A stretch of DNA of 64,000 nt from Marinobacter sp. LA51 (GCF_030297175.1 NZ_AP028070.1:3348001-3412000); one strand, 5' to 3'; positions 8,848 through 18,085 are shown, counted from the stretch's first letter. Numbers and translations are program-made. Notes: generated by a model from the letters alone, not told the origin.

Positions 8848-9472
8848 CGCACTCGGTGCGATTGTGCACCCTAAGGTGAGTAAAGATGGCCTTCAAGTGG
8901 GTTTTAACGGTGTGTTCGGTAAGGTTAAGACTCTGGCTGATGCGCTTGTTCGGAAACCCCTGTGCCAGCAGCGCCAGCACATCCTGTTGCCGGGGTGTCA
9001 GCACCTGAATCTGTGTCGGCAGAGACCGCCGTCCCGGGTAATATTCCCCACCCTGACTGACGCTGCGAACCATACTAATCAACGCCGTCCGACCTGCGGA
9101 TTTAGGCAAAAAGCCTCGGGCACCGGCGGCCCGTGCAGCGCGCACCGTGGTTTCGTCGTCAGAGCTGGAAATCACCACCACAGGTGGCTTGTGGGCACTC
9201 ATTCTGGGCAGCAACATCAGCCCGGTTTCGCCCTGGAGCGAGACATCCAGTAGCACCAGCTCGATTGGGTATCGGCCGGACAGCACGGCAACCGCCTGCT
9301 CGACCGTATCAGCCACCTCCACCGTATCCGCCAGGGCTGACTGGGTGAGCAAACTGGCGAGCCCCTGGGCAAAGAGCGGATGATCATCAACAATCAGAAC
9401 CCGGTGCAGCGGCAATGACTGCCCGGAGCGAACAACCGAAGCACGGCCCGCCTGACTTGAGGTTAGAAACAT
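8816..9472 (-). CDS. Two-component response regulator, NarL/FixJ (LuxR) type
   Basis: This 218-residue regulator has a receiver domain with the acidic pair Asp29-Asp30, phospho-acceptor Asp76 (LVLLDVSLQG), the Ser/Thr switch in VVISSSDD and conserved Lys124 (FLPKSAG). A LuxR helix-turn-helix occupies about residues 150-215 (LTPRQQDVLALLAQGFPNKRISQSLNLTEHTVKTHLKAIF). The first roughly 20 residues precede the receiver fold, so the true start could be further in. It is encoded convergently to the histidine kinase with overlapping 3' ends. A cognate pair is likely but not proven. Its start faces the PstS/OmpA gene across a 202-base shared upstream region. Confidence 0.88.
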   Translation of the reverse strand: MFLTSSQAGRASVVRSGQSLPLHRVLIVDDHPLFAQGLASLLTQSALADTVEVADTVEQAVAVLSGRYPIELVLLDVSLQGETGLMLLPRMSAHKPPVVVISSSDDETTVRAARAAGARGFLPKSAGRTALISMVRSVSQGGEYYPGRRSLPTQIQVLTPRQQDVLALLAQGFPNKRISQSLNLTEHTVKTHLKAIFTHLRVHNRTECVSQARQMGWL

Positions 9473-9612
9473 TAGCTACCCCGCATCTTGTGTATTTGTT
9501 ACTGCGGCCCACTCACTCTATGCCAGTTAATGCCCAGGCGCCGCGGCCTGCTTAACAGTTCTGGCCAAAACCTGGTAGTGCACCCGCGCCGAATTCGCCC
9601 CCTGAAACATTA

Positions 9613-9630
9613 CTGTCACATTTCTGTCGC
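9613..9630 (+). promoter_or_regulatory. Pho-box-like PhoB site
   Basis: CTGTCAC at 9613-9619 and CTGTCGC at 9624-9630 are two heptamers spaced by ATTT. This is the 7-4-7 arrangement of a PhoB half-site pair, close to the consensus CTGTCAT repeats. A TAACTAT-like -10 follows about 16 bases downstream, so the box occupies the -35 position. It precedes a gene for a phosphate-binding-type protein, which supports the call. Confidence 0.7.
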
Positions 9631-9674
9631 ATTCTTCCGGCAACGCTAACTATTAGTTTTGACGGAGTTTTAGG

Positions 9675-11012
9675 ATGAACAACCCCCATCCCGGCGGAGC
9701 CCTGCGCCACCCATTTTTGTGGCTTCTGGCGACGATCCTCTGGCTACCTCTTGCGCACGCCGACAACATGGCAATTCACGGCTCCAACACTGTTGGCGCG
9801 ACACTGGCGCCCATGCTGGTTGAGGGCTTCCTGCACAGCCAAGGCGACACGCGGGTCATCACTCGCAACACAGGTACCGAAAACGAATCGATCCTGATCG
9901 GTGAACGCTCAGACTCACCAATCCGTGTGCTGGTCGCCGCCCACGGTTCCAGTACCGGCTTTACAGCTCTGAACGCGGGCGAAGCCAACATCTGGGCATC
10001 GTCACGCCCGGTGAAATCGTCGGAACTGTCGCAAATGGCAGCACGCGCTGATCTCACCGAACTGGCCAGCGAACACGTCATCGCCATTGATGGCCTGGCC
10101 ATTCTCGTACACCCGTCCAACCCGGTTAACCAGCTCAACATCGACACCCTGGCTGGCATCTTTGCCGGCCAGATCAACAACTGGGCAGAACTGGGAGGAC
10201 GAAATCAGCCTATAAACCTCTATGCCCGGGACGACCGATCTGGCACCTGGGATACCTTCAAGAGCCTGGTATTGCGCAAGAAATTCACCCTGGATGCTGC
10301 CGCTCAGCGCTACGAGTCCAACGATCAGCTGTCCGACGATGTTAGCCGTGACCCCGCCGGCATTGGCTTTGCAGGCCTGGCGTCGGTTCGCAACAGCAAG
10401 GTTCTGGCCATTTCTGATGGCACGGCCCCGGCCCTGAAACCCAACCAACTGACCGTAGCCAGCGAAGACTACCCACTGGCCCGACGCCTGTTCATGTACA
10501 CCCCGGGCGAGCAGACCACTCCCCTCGCGAGAGCCTTTATTGAGTTCGCTCTTAGCCAGGAAGGCCAGGCCATCGTTTCCCAATCCGGCTTTGTCTCGCA
10601 AAACCCCATCGCGGTAAAACCGGAGCTGGACGGCAACGCACCCGCGTCCTTCAAACGCCTGACCGGCAACTATCAGCGGTTGACGGTTAATTTCCGGTTC
10701 GCAGAAGGGCGCACCCGGCTCGACAATAAGGCCCAGCGAGACCTGGTGCGGGTAATGACCTATCTCGACGGCCATAACCAGAACGCCGACGATGTCCTGC
10801 TGATCGGCTTCGCCGATGCCCAGAGCAATGAATTACGAGCCCAGATGATCTCCGAATTGCGCGCCCTATCCGTTCGCAAGGCTCTGTCGGGAGAAGGTTT
10901 AAAGAATGTTGCCTATACCGGTTACGGGCACTATATGCCGGTAGGAACCACCGGCGGCGACAACGGGCAGCAACGCAATGGCCGGGTTGAAGTCTGGGTG
11001 CGTACGCGCTGA
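9675..11012 (+). CDS. PstS-like phosphate-binding protein fused to an OmpA-type peptidoglycan-binding domain
   Basis: This is a 445-residue exported protein. A signal peptide (hydrophobic about residues 13-28, ending LAHA) precedes a PstS-like phosphate-binding domain: GSNTVGATLAPMLVEGF near the start, later YARDDRSGTWDTFKSLVL and ISDGTAPALKP. An OmpA/MotB-family domain forms the last roughly 125 residues (LTVNFRFAEGRTRLDNKAQRDL... NGRVEVWV). The fusion would tether a phosphate-binding module to the cell wall. No pstCAB genes adjoin it, so it may sense or scavenge phosphate rather than feed a transporter here. The Pho-box-like element just upstream predicts induction under phosphate starvation. 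Confidence 0.88.
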   Translation: MNNPHPGGALRHPFLWLLATILWLPLAHADNMAIHGSNTVGATLAPMLVEGFLHSQGDTRVITRNTGTENESILIGERSDSPIRVLVAAHGSSTGFTALNAGEANIWASSRPVKSSELSQMAARADLTELASEHVIAIDGLAILVHPSNPVNQLNIDTLAGIFAGQINNWAELGGRNQPINLYARDDRSGTWDTFKSLVLRKKFTLDAAAQRYESNDQLSDDVSRDPAGIGFAGLASVRNSKVLAISDGTAPALKPNQLTVASEDYPLARRLFMYTPGEQTTPLARAFIEFALSQEGQAIVSQSGFVSQNPIAVKPELDGNAPASFKRLTGNYQRLTVNFRFAEGRTRLDNKAQRDLVRVMTYLDGHNQNADDVLLIGFADAQSNELRAQMISELRALSVRKALSGEGLKNVAYTGYGHYMPVGTTGGDNGQQRNGRVEVWVRTR

Positions 11013-11063
11013 TGAGCTAGACTTCTTGCAGGTTTAACGATTTATGCGAAGAGGCGTTTTACT

Positions 11064-11807
11064 ATGCTGATTCGACGCATTATCGGCATCCTCCTGATGT
11101 CAGCAGCCTTGCCGGCGGTGTCGGAAACGGCACCGGTGCTTAAGGTGGTGACCACCGAGTATCCGCCTTTCGAGTACGTTGAAGATGGCGTCCTTCAGGG
11201 CTATGACGTCGACACCGTCCGTACTGTGCTTCAGGCGATGGGCTTTGAACCTAAGTTCCAGGTGCTACCCTGGGCCCGGGCGGAAATGATGGTTCGCCGC
11301 GGCAATGCTGATCTGCTGTTCTCCCTGACCAGCTCACCGGAACGGGAACGCCATTACCTGTTCACCGCCCCCATCAGCTCAGCACGGGACGTGCTATACG
11401 CCCGCAAAGACGCCGGACTTTCCTGGACCAACTACAACGACCTGACCAATCTGAGCGTGGGAGTGACCGCCGGCTACAGTTACGCGCCGGAGTTCATGGC
11501 CTGGCTCAGGCAAGGCCAGTCGCAGGTGGTGACCATGAATCAGGAGAATCCGGATCTAGCCGGCCTTCGCATGGTCGCGGTGGGCCGGGTCGATATATTC
11601 ATTTGCGAAGAAAAGGCATGCAATCACCTGATCAATGCCAACAAGGGGCGATACCCGGAATTGTCGCGGGTAACCGCCTTACCCGGATCAGTCGGTAACG
11701 AACGCCTCTTTCGCGCGGCCTTCTCCCGACAACATCCCGATGCCCGCGCCTTGCGCAGCGAATTCAATCAGGCCCTGGAACGCCTGGAACTGGAGATCAC
11801 CGACTAA
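11064..11807 (+). CDS. Periplasmic solute-binding protein, family 3
   Basis: This 247-residue exported protein has an N-terminal signal sequence (IIGILLMSAALPAVSETA). It is followed by a bilobed binding fold of the amino-acid type: VVTTEYPPFEYVEDGVLQGYDVDTVRTVL, then LPWARAEMMVRRGNADLLFSLT, and NLSVGVTAGYSY in the second lobe. Proteins with this short fold and no adjacent ABC permease are common in this bacterial group and are often of unknown ligand. The start has GAGGCG about 7 bases upstream. It lies 51 bases after the PstS/OmpA gene on the same strand and may be co-transcribed with it. Confidence 0.85.
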   Translation: MLIRRIIGILLMSAALPAVSETAPVLKVVTTEYPPFEYVEDGVLQGYDVDTVRTVLQAMGFEPKFQVLPWARAEMMVRRGNADLLFSLTSSPERERHYLFTAPISSARDVLYARKDAGLSWTNYNDLTNLSVGVTAGYSYAPEFMAWLRQGQSQVVTMNQENPDLAGLRMVAVGRVDIFICEEKACNHLINANKGRYPELSRVTALPGSVGNERLFRAAFSRQHPDARALRSEFNQALERLELEITD

Positions 11808-11871
11808 AGTCCAATCCTGAAGTGCGGCAATCACCTATCCTTACCCCGGTCACAGATATGTTTGGGTTTTC

Positions 11872-11877
11872 TATACT
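11872..11877 (+). promoter_or_regulatory. Likely -10 element upstream of the aminotransferase
   Basis: A TATACT hexamer lies 34 bases before the aminotransferase ATG. No convincing -35 is visible at the usual spacing, so only the -10 is noted. Confidence 0.3.
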
Positions 11878-11910
11878 GAAAAAGCCATTCAAAAACCACA
11901 GACCGGGATA

Positions 11911-13206
11911 ATGGACATACAAACCGAACACCGCTATGCAATCAACCTGAACGTTCGGGGCATTCAGCCCTCCGCGACCCTCCGCATCAACGAGCTGAGT
12001 AACCAGCTTAAGGCCGATGGCAAAGACATCATCAAACTCGGGCTGGGCCAGTCACCCTTCCCGGTGCCCGAGCGGGTTGTGGACGCGCTGAAAGAGCACG
12101 CCCATGAAAAGGACTACTTACCGGTCAAGGGTCTGAAGAGCCTGCGTGAAAGCATCGCCGGCTACATCAACCGCAGCGAACGCATGCGCTGCTCCTGGGA
12201 AGACGTGTTAATCGGCCCGGGCTCCAAGGAACTGCTGTTCATCCTGCAGCTGGCCTACTACGGCGACCTCCTGATACCGCGCCCAAGCTGGGTATCCTAC
12301 GCCCCTCAGGCGCGGATCATCGGCCGCTCGGTGCACTGGCTGCCGACTCACGCTGAAAATAACTGGCAACTGACCGCCGAAGAGTTGGACATCATCTGCC
12401 GCGACGACCCCTCACGGCCGCGGATTCTGATCCTGAACTACCCGTCCAACCCCACCGGCTGCACCTACACCGACGACCAGTTGCTGGCCATCGCCAACGT
12501 CGCCCGCAAGTACAAGCTGATTCTGCTGTCGGATGAGATCTACGGCGAAGTACACTTCGAAGGCAAGCACAAGTCCATCGCCCGCTACTATCCAGAAGGC
12601 ACCATCATCAGCACCGGCCTAAGTAAGTGGGCTGGCGCAGGCGGCTGGCGCCTGGGCACCTTCATCTTCCCGAAAGAACTCCGCCCGCTGCTGGATGCCA
12701 TGGCAATCATTGCCAGTGAAACCTTCACCTCCACCAGCGCGCCGATCCAGTATGCTGCGATCTCGGCGTTCAATGGCGGCGACGATATCGACGAATACCT
12801 GGTGCAATCCCGCCGGGTACTGAAAGTGATTGGTGAGTACGTGCACCGTCGCCTCAGCGATATGGGTGCGGTCGTGCAAAAGCCCGAAGGTGCCTTCTAC
12901 CTGTTCCCGGACTTCTCCAACTTCCGCGACCAGCTGGCCAGCAAAGACATCAAAACCAGCCAGGCCTTCTGTCAGGCCCTGCTGGAAAACACCGGCGTGG
13001 CCATTCTGCCGGCCAGTGATTTTGGCTTCGTGCCGGACCACCTCGCTGCCCGCCTGGCCTTTGTGGACTTCGATGGCACCGAAGCCCTGAACCTGGCCGG
13101 CGGTGACTATGCCGACACGGATTTGGCCGACGACTTTGTCGAACAGGCCTGCCCACGGCTAGTCAAAGCCATGAACAAGATGGAGGCCTGGCTGACCAGC
13201 CTCTAA
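11911..13206 (+). CDS. PLP-dependent class I/II aminotransferase
   Basis: This 431-residue fold-type I transaminase probably transfers amino groups between amino acids and 2-oxo acids in the cytoplasm. PLP contacts are visible: YPSNPTGC (the Asn/Pro loop), LILLSDEIYGEV (Asp that pairs with the pyridine nitrogen) and the Schiff-base Lys239 in STGLSKWAGAGGWRLG. The N-terminal segment SATLRINELSNQLKADGKDIIKLGLGQSPF matches aspartate-aminotransferase-like enzymes. It is somewhat longer than the typical 390-400 residues. Exact substrate is unassigned. It stands alone, between a binding protein and an inositol phosphatase. Confidence 0.88.
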   Translation: MDIQTEHRYAINLNVRGIQPSATLRINELSNQLKADGKDIIKLGLGQSPFPVPERVVDALKEHAHEKDYLPVKGLKSLRESIAGYINRSERMRCSWEDVLIGPGSKELLFILQLAYYGDLLIPRPSWVSYAPQARIIGRSVHWLPTHAENNWQLTAEELDIICRDDPSRPRILILNYPSNPTGCTYTDDQLLAIANVARKYKLILLSDEIYGEVHFEGKHKSIARYYPEGTIISTGLSKWAGAGGWRLGTFIFPKELRPLLDAMAIIASETFTSTSAPIQYAAISAFNGGDDIDEYLVQSRRVLKVIGEYVHRRLSDMGAVVQKPEGAFYLFPDFSNFRDQLASKDIKTSQAFCQALLENTGVAILPASDFGFVPDHLAARLAFVDFDGTEALNLAGGDYADTDLADDFVEQACPRLVKAMNKMEAWLTSL

Positions 13207-13262
13207 TCTGGACGTGATAGACTGGCGCCCTCATTCGCACTTGCGTAAACCATGGGGGCGCC

Positions 13263-14090
13263 GTGTCCGATTCTGCATCTTCTCTTCAAGCCATCACCGA
13301 CTTCGCCGAACAACTAGCCCTTCAGGCCGGTGAGCTGATCCGTCACGAGCGGGAAGAAAACACCCTGCGCACAGACCTCAAACAGCAAACCGAATTGGTC
13401 ACCCACGCCGATGTAATGGCCGACGAATTCATCACCAGCGCCATCCGCGAACGCTTCCCGAATCACCGCATACTCTCCGAAGAAACCATGCCCGACCTGT
13501 CACAGGCCGAAGAGCTGGATACACCGCTGTGGATCGTTGATCCCATCGATGGCACGGTGAACTATGCCTATGGCCACCCGCAGGTAGCGGTGTCGATTGC
13601 CTACGCAGAGAAAGGAAGGGTTCAGGTTGGCGTCGTGCACGCGCCGTTTCCGGGCGAAACCTTCCGCGCCACCCGCGGCGCCGGGGCAACACTGAACGGC
13701 GAGACGATCAACCACAGTGGCGCCACCGTACCGCGGGACTCCCTGTTCGCCACCGGCTTCCCCTACACCAAGGACAGCCTGGAACCTCTGGTTCGCAGAC
13801 TGGATGCGATGATTCATCAATGCCGGGATCTGCGACGCATTGGCTCGGCCGCACTGGATATCTGCTGGGTGGCCTGTGGCCGTTTGGACATTTACTACGA
13901 GAACGTCAGCCCCTGGGACTTTGCCGCAGCACGACTGATCGCACTGGAAGCCGGGGCGACGGCCGGTCATTTCGGTGAAGTGCCGGAAGGCTACCCGGCT
14001 GATCTTTATGGCAAGGATATTCTGATCTCAGCACCCGACATTTGGCAGCCGGTTCGTGAAATATTGCGAACCGCATCAGGCTACAACTGA
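13263..14090 (+). CDS. Inositol-1-monophosphatase family protein
   Basis: This 275-residue Mg-dependent phosphatase of the IMPase/SuhB/CysQ superfamily starts at GTG 13263, with GGGGG upstream. The metal-binding motifs are intact: HRILSEET, WIVDPIDGTVNYAYG (DPxDGT) and ENVSPWDFAAARLIALEAGA (WDxAA). Substrate specificity within the superfamily (inositol phosphate, fructose-1,6-bisphosphate or PAP) cannot be read from these motifs. It is downstream of the aminotransferase by 56 bases and is followed by the complex inverted-repeat element. Confidence 0.88.
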   Translation: MSDSASSLQAITDFAEQLALQAGELIRHEREENTLRTDLKQQTELVTHADVMADEFITSAIRERFPNHRILSEETMPDLSQAEELDTPLWIVDPIDGTVNYAYGHPQVAVSIAYAEKGRVQVGVVHAPFPGETFRATRGAGATLNGETINHSGATVPRDSLFATGFPYTKDSLEPLVRRLDAMIHQCRDLRRIGSAALDICWVACGRLDIYYENVSPWDFAAARLIALEAGATAGHFGEVPEGYPADLYGKDILISAPDIWQPVREILRTASGYN

Positions 14091-14097
14091 AGTTCGA

Positions 14098-14207
14098 GTG
14101 ATTGGCGGGCATAGCCTGCACAGAATGCTGCAGGCCATGGATGGCCGAAAACAAGCGCACATGGATGTGCTCGTAGCGGTTCTGTGCAGGCTATGCCCGT
14201 CAATCAC
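14098..14207. repeat. Complex intergenic inverted-repeat element: 28-bp outer stem with two inner hairpins
   Basis: The outer arms 14098-14125 and 14180-14207 are reverse complements over 28 positions with one mismatch. Between them lie two short perfect hairpins of identical design: GGCCAT-GG-ATGGCC (14133-14146) and GCACAT-GG-ATGTGC (14157-14170). The interior bases GCTGC and GTAGC can extend the outer stem with one G-U pair. As RNA this would fold into a three-way junction. It lies between the convergent IMPase and SlmA genes. It could be a dispersed palindromic element, a bidirectional transcription end, or a structured RNA. Confidence 0.8.
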
Positions 14208-14242
14208 CTGCACGGACTATGAGGTTAGAGAGATTAGACCTC

Positions 14243-14830
14243 TCAGCTCCAAACACCCTCAGCAACCAACCCCCAACTCTCATCAAAGTCAGCCGACGGC
14301 AACCGAGTAAAGGACGAACGCACAAACCGCTGAATCCGCCCCTCGAGAAACACCAACACAAAATCCGCCCCGCGGGCCGCACTGGTGCGCGGTCGCAAAC
14401 CCTGACGAATCTCGCCCTCTTTCAAAGCCTGGCGCACCTGAGTCTCCAGACGTTCAAAGAACTGCGACGCACGCCGGCGCAGGGCATCGTTTTCACCCAT
14501 CAAGGCATCCCCTGTGAGCACACAGCAAAGGCCGGAGTTGCGCTCGGCAAACACCAACACCAGATGCACCAACTGCTGCAGGCGAACACGAACATCCTCC
14601 TGCTCCTGCAGTATCAGCTGACAGCGCGAGAATACCGCGTCTTCGGCAAACTCAATCAAGGCTTCGAACATTTTCCGCTTGCTGGGAAAATGACGGTACA
14701 ACGCCGCCTCGGTAACGCCCACGGATTTCGCGAGACCGGCGGTAGTGATACGGGCTCCTGGATCGGATTCAAGGAGTTCCACCAGGGCTTGGAGAATAGC
14801 CTCTCGGCGACTCGGTTTTTGATCGGTCAT
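14243..14830 (-). CDS. slmA: SlmA-like nucleoid occlusion / TetR-family regulator
   Basis: This 195-residue DNA-binding protein prevents FtsZ ring assembly over the nucleoid in enterobacteria. The N-terminal helix-turn-helix (ARITTAGLAKSVGVTEAALYRHFPSKRKMFEALIEFAED) matches the SlmA signature closely, and the following segments (FAERNSGLCCVLTGDALMGENDALRRRASQFFERLETQVRQAL... EGRIQRFVRSSF) retain SlmA-specific positions. This supports SlmA rather than a generic TetR. It lies downstream of thiG on the same strand and may be transcribed with it. Confidence 0.82.
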   Translation of the reverse strand: MTDQKPSRREAILQALVELLESDPGARITTAGLAKSVGVTEAALYRHFPSKRKMFEALIEFAEDAVFSRCQLILQEQEDVRVRLQQLVHLVLVFAERNSGLCCVLTGDALMGENDALRRRASQFFERLETQVRQALKEGEIRQGLRPRTSAARGADFVLVFLEGRIQRFVRSSFTRLPSADFDESWGLVAEGVWS

Positions 14831-14921
14831 GGCAGGACTACAGCGCTCTGATTTGTCGTTTTTCGGGGCCGGTCGCTATGCGCCGGCCCTCGTTTATTTG
14901 CGATTGGGCGAAAGCCCGATA

Positions 14922-15731
14922 TCAGAAGAAGGTGCCATCAATGGGCGATGAAGCACTGGCGTAAAGCTTCTTGGGCATGCGGCCAGCAAGGTAGGCCTCG
15001 CGGCCGGATTCAATGGCCAGGCGCATGGCGTTGGCCATACGGATTGGGTCCTTGGCCTGAGCGATAGCAGTGTTCATCAGCACGCCATCACAACCCAGCT
15101 CCATAGCAATGGTCGCATCAGAGGCGGTGCCAACACCGGCATCAACCAGGACCGGAACGTCGGCGTTTTCAACAATCAAGCGAATATTGTAGCGGTTCTG
15201 GATACCCAGGCCGGAGCCAATCGGAGCACCCAGCGGCATGATCGCCACACAGCCCATTTCCTCCAGACGCTTGGCCAGCAGCGGATCGTCGGAGCAGTAC
15301 ACCATCACCTTGAAACCATCGTTGATCAGCTCTTCCGCCGCCACCAGGGTTTCAGTCATGTTTGGGTACAGGGTCTTCTCTTCGCCCAGAACTTCCAGCT
15401 TCACAAGATCGTGGCCATCAAGGAGTTCCCGGGCCAACTTACAGGTGCGAACCGCATCCTTGGCGGTGTAGCAGCCGGCGGTATTGGGCAGGATGGTGTA
15501 GCTCTCCGGAGAAATCACATCCAGCAGATTGGGCTCGTCCGGATTTTGGCCCAGATTCGTACGGCGCACAGCCACGGTAACAATTTCAGCACCACTGGAT
15601 TCAATGGCATGACCGGCTTCCATCAGGTCACGGTACTTGCCTGTGCCTACCAGCAGTCTGGATTGGTAAACCCGGCCCGCAATTTCCAAGGGCTTGTCTT
15701 CGGGAAGCAGTATCTCGGGAGTGTCGCTCAT
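14922..15731 (-). CDS. thiG: Thiazole synthase ThiG
   Basis: This 269-residue cytoplasmic enzyme condenses deoxyxylulose phosphate, dehydroglycine and ThiS-thiocarboxylate to the thiazole phosphate of thiamin. The family landmarks are all present: [19 protein letters not shown]-like [11 protein letters not shown], the Schiff-base Lys111 in LVKLEVLG, and the phosphate-binding [13 protein letters not shown] and [11 protein letters not shown] loops. Length and motifs are standard. It lies 80 bases downstream of thiS, its sulfur-carrier partner. The other thi genes are not in the window. Confidence 0.96.
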   Translation of the reverse strand: MSDTPEILLPEDKPLEIAGRVYQSRLLVGTGKYRDLMEAGHAIESSGAEIVTVAVRRTNLGQNPDEPNLLDVISPESYTILPNTAGCYTAKDAVRTCKLARELLDGHDLVKLEVLGEEKTLYPNMTETLVAAEELINDGFKVMVYCSDDPLLAKRLEEMGCVAIMPLGAPIGSGLGIQNRYNIRLIVENADVPVLVDAGVGTASDATIAMELGCDGVLMNTAIAQAKDPIRMANAMRLAIESGREAYLAGRMPKKLYASASSPIDGTFF

Positions 15732-15811
15732 AACCTACCTGCGGTTTTCAATGAATCTTGGATTTGTAGCCCCGGCAGCGCGAAGCCGGACGGAGCCAAA
15801 AGCGTGACAGT

Positions 15812-16012
15812 TCAGCCGCCACCGATGGCGTGAACAACTTCCACCCGGTCGCCGTCACTGAGCGCGAAACTCAGGTGCTGACTGCGCGGGACAATGTCTT
15901 CATTCACTTCCACGGCCAGGCGCTTGCCTGCCAGGGCCATTCGATCAATCAGGGAGCCAATGGTTGCTCCGGCCGGGAGCTCCATCGCATCGCCGTTCAC
16001 TTCAACTTGCAT
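15812..16012 (-). CDS. thiS: Sulfur carrier protein ThiS
   Basis: This 66-residue ubiquitin-fold carrier supplies sulfur for thiazole formation. It begins MQVEVNGDAMEL and ends ...VHAIGGG, where the C-terminal Gly-Gly is adenylated and thiocarboxylated. The extra terminal glycine is common in the family. It lies upstream of thiG in the same orientation, so the two should be co-transcribed. Confidence 0.95.
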   Translation of the reverse strand: MQVEVNGDAMELPAGATIGSLIDRMALAGKRLAVEVNEDIVPRSQHLSFALSDGDRVEVVHAIGGG

Positions 16013-16043
16013 AGCGTTCGCTTACCTCTGTTTTCCCGGTGCA

Positions 16044-16469
16044 CTAACCCTGGCTCGGGAGACTTGGATGGCGCACGGCGGCCACAACCAGCAGGGCCCA
16101 GGCCATCATAAAACAAAGCCCGCCCAGGGGTGTGAGTGGTCCAATCCAGCGCAGGTCGGTCAATACCAACAGGTACAGGCTACCACTGAACAGCACAATA
16201 CCGGCGGCAAACAACACCGCAGCAGCCGTCAGCAACCGTCGACTGAGCGAGGTTAATGCCAGCAGCGCCACCAGTACCAGAGCAATGGCGTGGTTCATTT
16301 GATAAGTGACGGCAGTCTGGAAAACCTCAAGGCTGCGCGCATCCAGCGTACCCCTGAGACCATGACTGCCAAAGGCTCCGGCCATGACAGCCAGCAACGC
16401 CGCCCCGGCACCAAGACCCAGCGGCAGTCGCATGATGCCGGGCCCGGATTTTACGCGCTCAGCACTCAC
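16044..16469 (-). CDS. DUF423 membrane protein
   Basis: This 141-residue protein has about four transmembrane helices. The DUF423 signature is AGAFGSHGLRGTLDARSLEVFQTAVTYQMNHAIALV, followed by FSGSLYLLVLTDLRWIGPLTPLGGLCFMMAW. The family function is not established. The start overlaps the 3' end of apaH by 11 bases. An alternative Met at residue 13 (MRLPLGLG) would remove the overlap and place the start closer to the first helix. Confidence 0.85.
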   Translation of the reverse strand: MSAERVKSGPGIMRLPLGLGAGAALLAVMAGAFGSHGLRGTLDARSLEVFQTAVTYQMNHAIALVLVALLALTSLSRRLLTAAAVLFAAGIVLFSGSLYLLVLTDLRWIGPLTPLGGLCFMMAWALLVVAAVRHPSLPSQG

Positions 16470-17259
16470 AGTGGATCTTTTCTCCCGTGTCCAGGTTCAT
16501 CATGGTGAGCACACCACCCCAGACACAACCGGTATCCAGACCAATGAACTGATCGCTGCCCGTTTGTCCCTCCAGCGCTGCCCAATGACCAAACACCACA
16601 CGCACGTTATCTGGCCGGGCATACGTGAACCAGGGAGCATACCCCTTGGGTGCGTGCTCGGCCGACTCCTTGGTCGCCAGCTCCAGCGCCCCGTCCGCGT
16701 TGATAAAGCGCATGCGGGTAAAGTAATTGGTGATTGCCCGCCAACGGTCCATGCCCTCCAAGCTCTCATGCCAGCAGGCCGGCTCATTGCCGTACATGTG
16801 GGTGAAATAGTATTCAGCCTCGTCGCTCCGAATCACCGACTCCACTTCCCGGGCGTACGCCATGGTCTGGTCCGCACTCCAGATGTGGGGCACACCGGCA
16901 TGAACCATGATCAGATTGCGATCCGGGTCGTGAACACTCAGGTTCTGCTGGCGCAACCAGGCCACAAGCCGGTCGTGATCGGGGGCTTCGAGAATATCCG
17001 CCAGAGTGTCTTTACGCTTTGGCGGGTGTCCGCCCAGCGCCACCGCCAGCAAGTGCAGATCGTGATTACCCAGCACCACCACCGCGGAACTGCCCAGACT
17101 CTCAAGGTATCTCAGTGTTTCCAATGACGACGGGCCACGATTGATCAGGTCGCCGGCGACCCACAACCGATCCCGCGACGGCGAGAACTCAACCTTGGCC
17201 AGGACATCCCGCATGCGGTCGTAACAACCCTGAATATCGCCAATGGCGTAGTCAGTCAT
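16459..17259 (-). CDS. apaH: Diadenosine tetraphosphatase (symmetrical)
   Basis: This 266-residue metallophosphoesterase splits Ap4A into two ADP and also removes Np4 RNA caps in E. coli. Metal ligands are visible in [31 protein letters not shown] and VHAGVPH. The family-specific GHWAALEG and [11 protein letters not shown] motifs confirm the C-terminal part. It is the third-last gene of the surA-pdxA-rsmA-apaH cluster known from enterobacteria, overlapping rsmA by 8 bases. Confidence 0.96.
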   Translation of the reverse strand: MTDYAIGDIQGCYDRMRDVLAKVEFSPSRDRLWVAGDLINRGPSSLETLRYLESLGSSAVVVLGNHDLHLLAVALGGHPPKRKDTLADILEAPDHDRLVAWLRQQNLSVHDPDRNLIMVHAGVPHIWSADQTMAYAREVESVIRSDEAEYYFTHMYGNEPACWHESLEGMDRWRAITNYFTRMRFINADGALELATKESAEHAPKGYAPWFTYARPDNVRVVFGHWAALEGQTGSDQFIGLDTGCVWGGVLTMMNLDTGEKIHCEC

Positions 17260-18085
17260 TACTTACCTCTTCGGAGCCGGCATCTGTGGCCTTCTGATCA
17301 ACCAGCAGATCGGCAATCAGAACATAGTCGGCAAGACTGAGGTTTTCCGGTCGCAGGCCATCGTTGATGCCAAGGCTTTGCAGCTGGTCGACGGTGATCA
17401 GGCTACCCAGTGCCTTGCGCAGGGTCTTGCGCCGGGCGTTAAACGCGGTGCGAACCACCGCCTGCAGCGTGCCAAGGTCTTTGGCCGGATGCGGCAGACT
17501 GTCATGGGGCACCAGGCGAACAATGGCCGAATCCACTTTCGGCGCCGGCCGGAATGCGCCGGGGCCAACTTCAAACAGCGGCTGCACCTTGCAGAAGTAC
17601 TGCGCCATGATGCCCAGGCGACCGTAGTTGTTATCACCGGGCACTGCCGCCAGTCGCTGCACCACTTCCTTTTGCAGCATGAAGTGCATGTCCTTGACCA
17701 CCCCTGCCTGCCCCAGCAGATGAAAGATCAGGGGCGTGGAAATATTGTACGGCAGGTTACCGATGATCCGCAGACCCCGACCGTTGTCAGCCAACTGGCT
17801 GAAGTCGAAGCTGAGGGCATCGGCCTCGTGGATACGAAATTCCGGGTAGTTGAAGAACTTGGTCCGCAACACCGGAATCAGATCACGATCAAGCTCCACT
17901 ACCTGCAACCTGGGGTTCACCGCAAGGATTTCTTCCGTGATTGCCCCTAGACCCGGGCCGATTTCCACCAGCGTGTCCTCGGGTTTCGGGTGGATCGAAC
18001 GAACGATGCGCTCGATCACGCCAGGGTCGTGGAGAAAGTTCTGACCAAATCGCTTTCGGGCCTGGTGGCCGGCTTTGTTACTCAC
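17252..18085 (-). CDS. rsmA: 16S rRNA adenine dimethyltransferase RsmA (KsgA)
   Basis: This 277-residue SAM-dependent enzyme dimethylates two adjacent adenines in helix 45 of 16S rRNA. Motif I is [15 protein letters not shown], after the typical [11 protein letters not shown] start. The catalytic NLPYNIS (motif IV) and the [14 protein letters not shown] segment are intact. The start overlaps the pdxA stop by 4 bases. Length is normal. Confidence 0.97.
   Translation of the reverse strand: MSNKAGHQARKRFGQNFLHDPGVIERIVRSIHPKPEDTLVEIGPGLGAITEEILAVNPRLQVVELDRDLIPVLRTKFFNYPEFRIHEADALSFDFSQLADNGRGLRIIGNLPYNISTPLIFHLLGQAGVVKDMHFMLQKEVVQRLAAVPGDNNYGRLGIMAQYFCKVQPLFEVGPGAFRPAPKVDSAIVRLVPHDSLPHPAKDLGTLQAVVRTAFNARRKTLRKALGSLITVDQLQSLGINDGLRPENLSLADYVLIADLLVDQKATDAGSEEVSND

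Noticed and set aside
14866..14889. GC-rich hairpin between slmA and thiG (GGGCCGG/CCGGCCC)
   Set aside because: The T-rich side follows it only on the plus strand, where no gene ends, so I do not call a terminator for the minus-strand genes.
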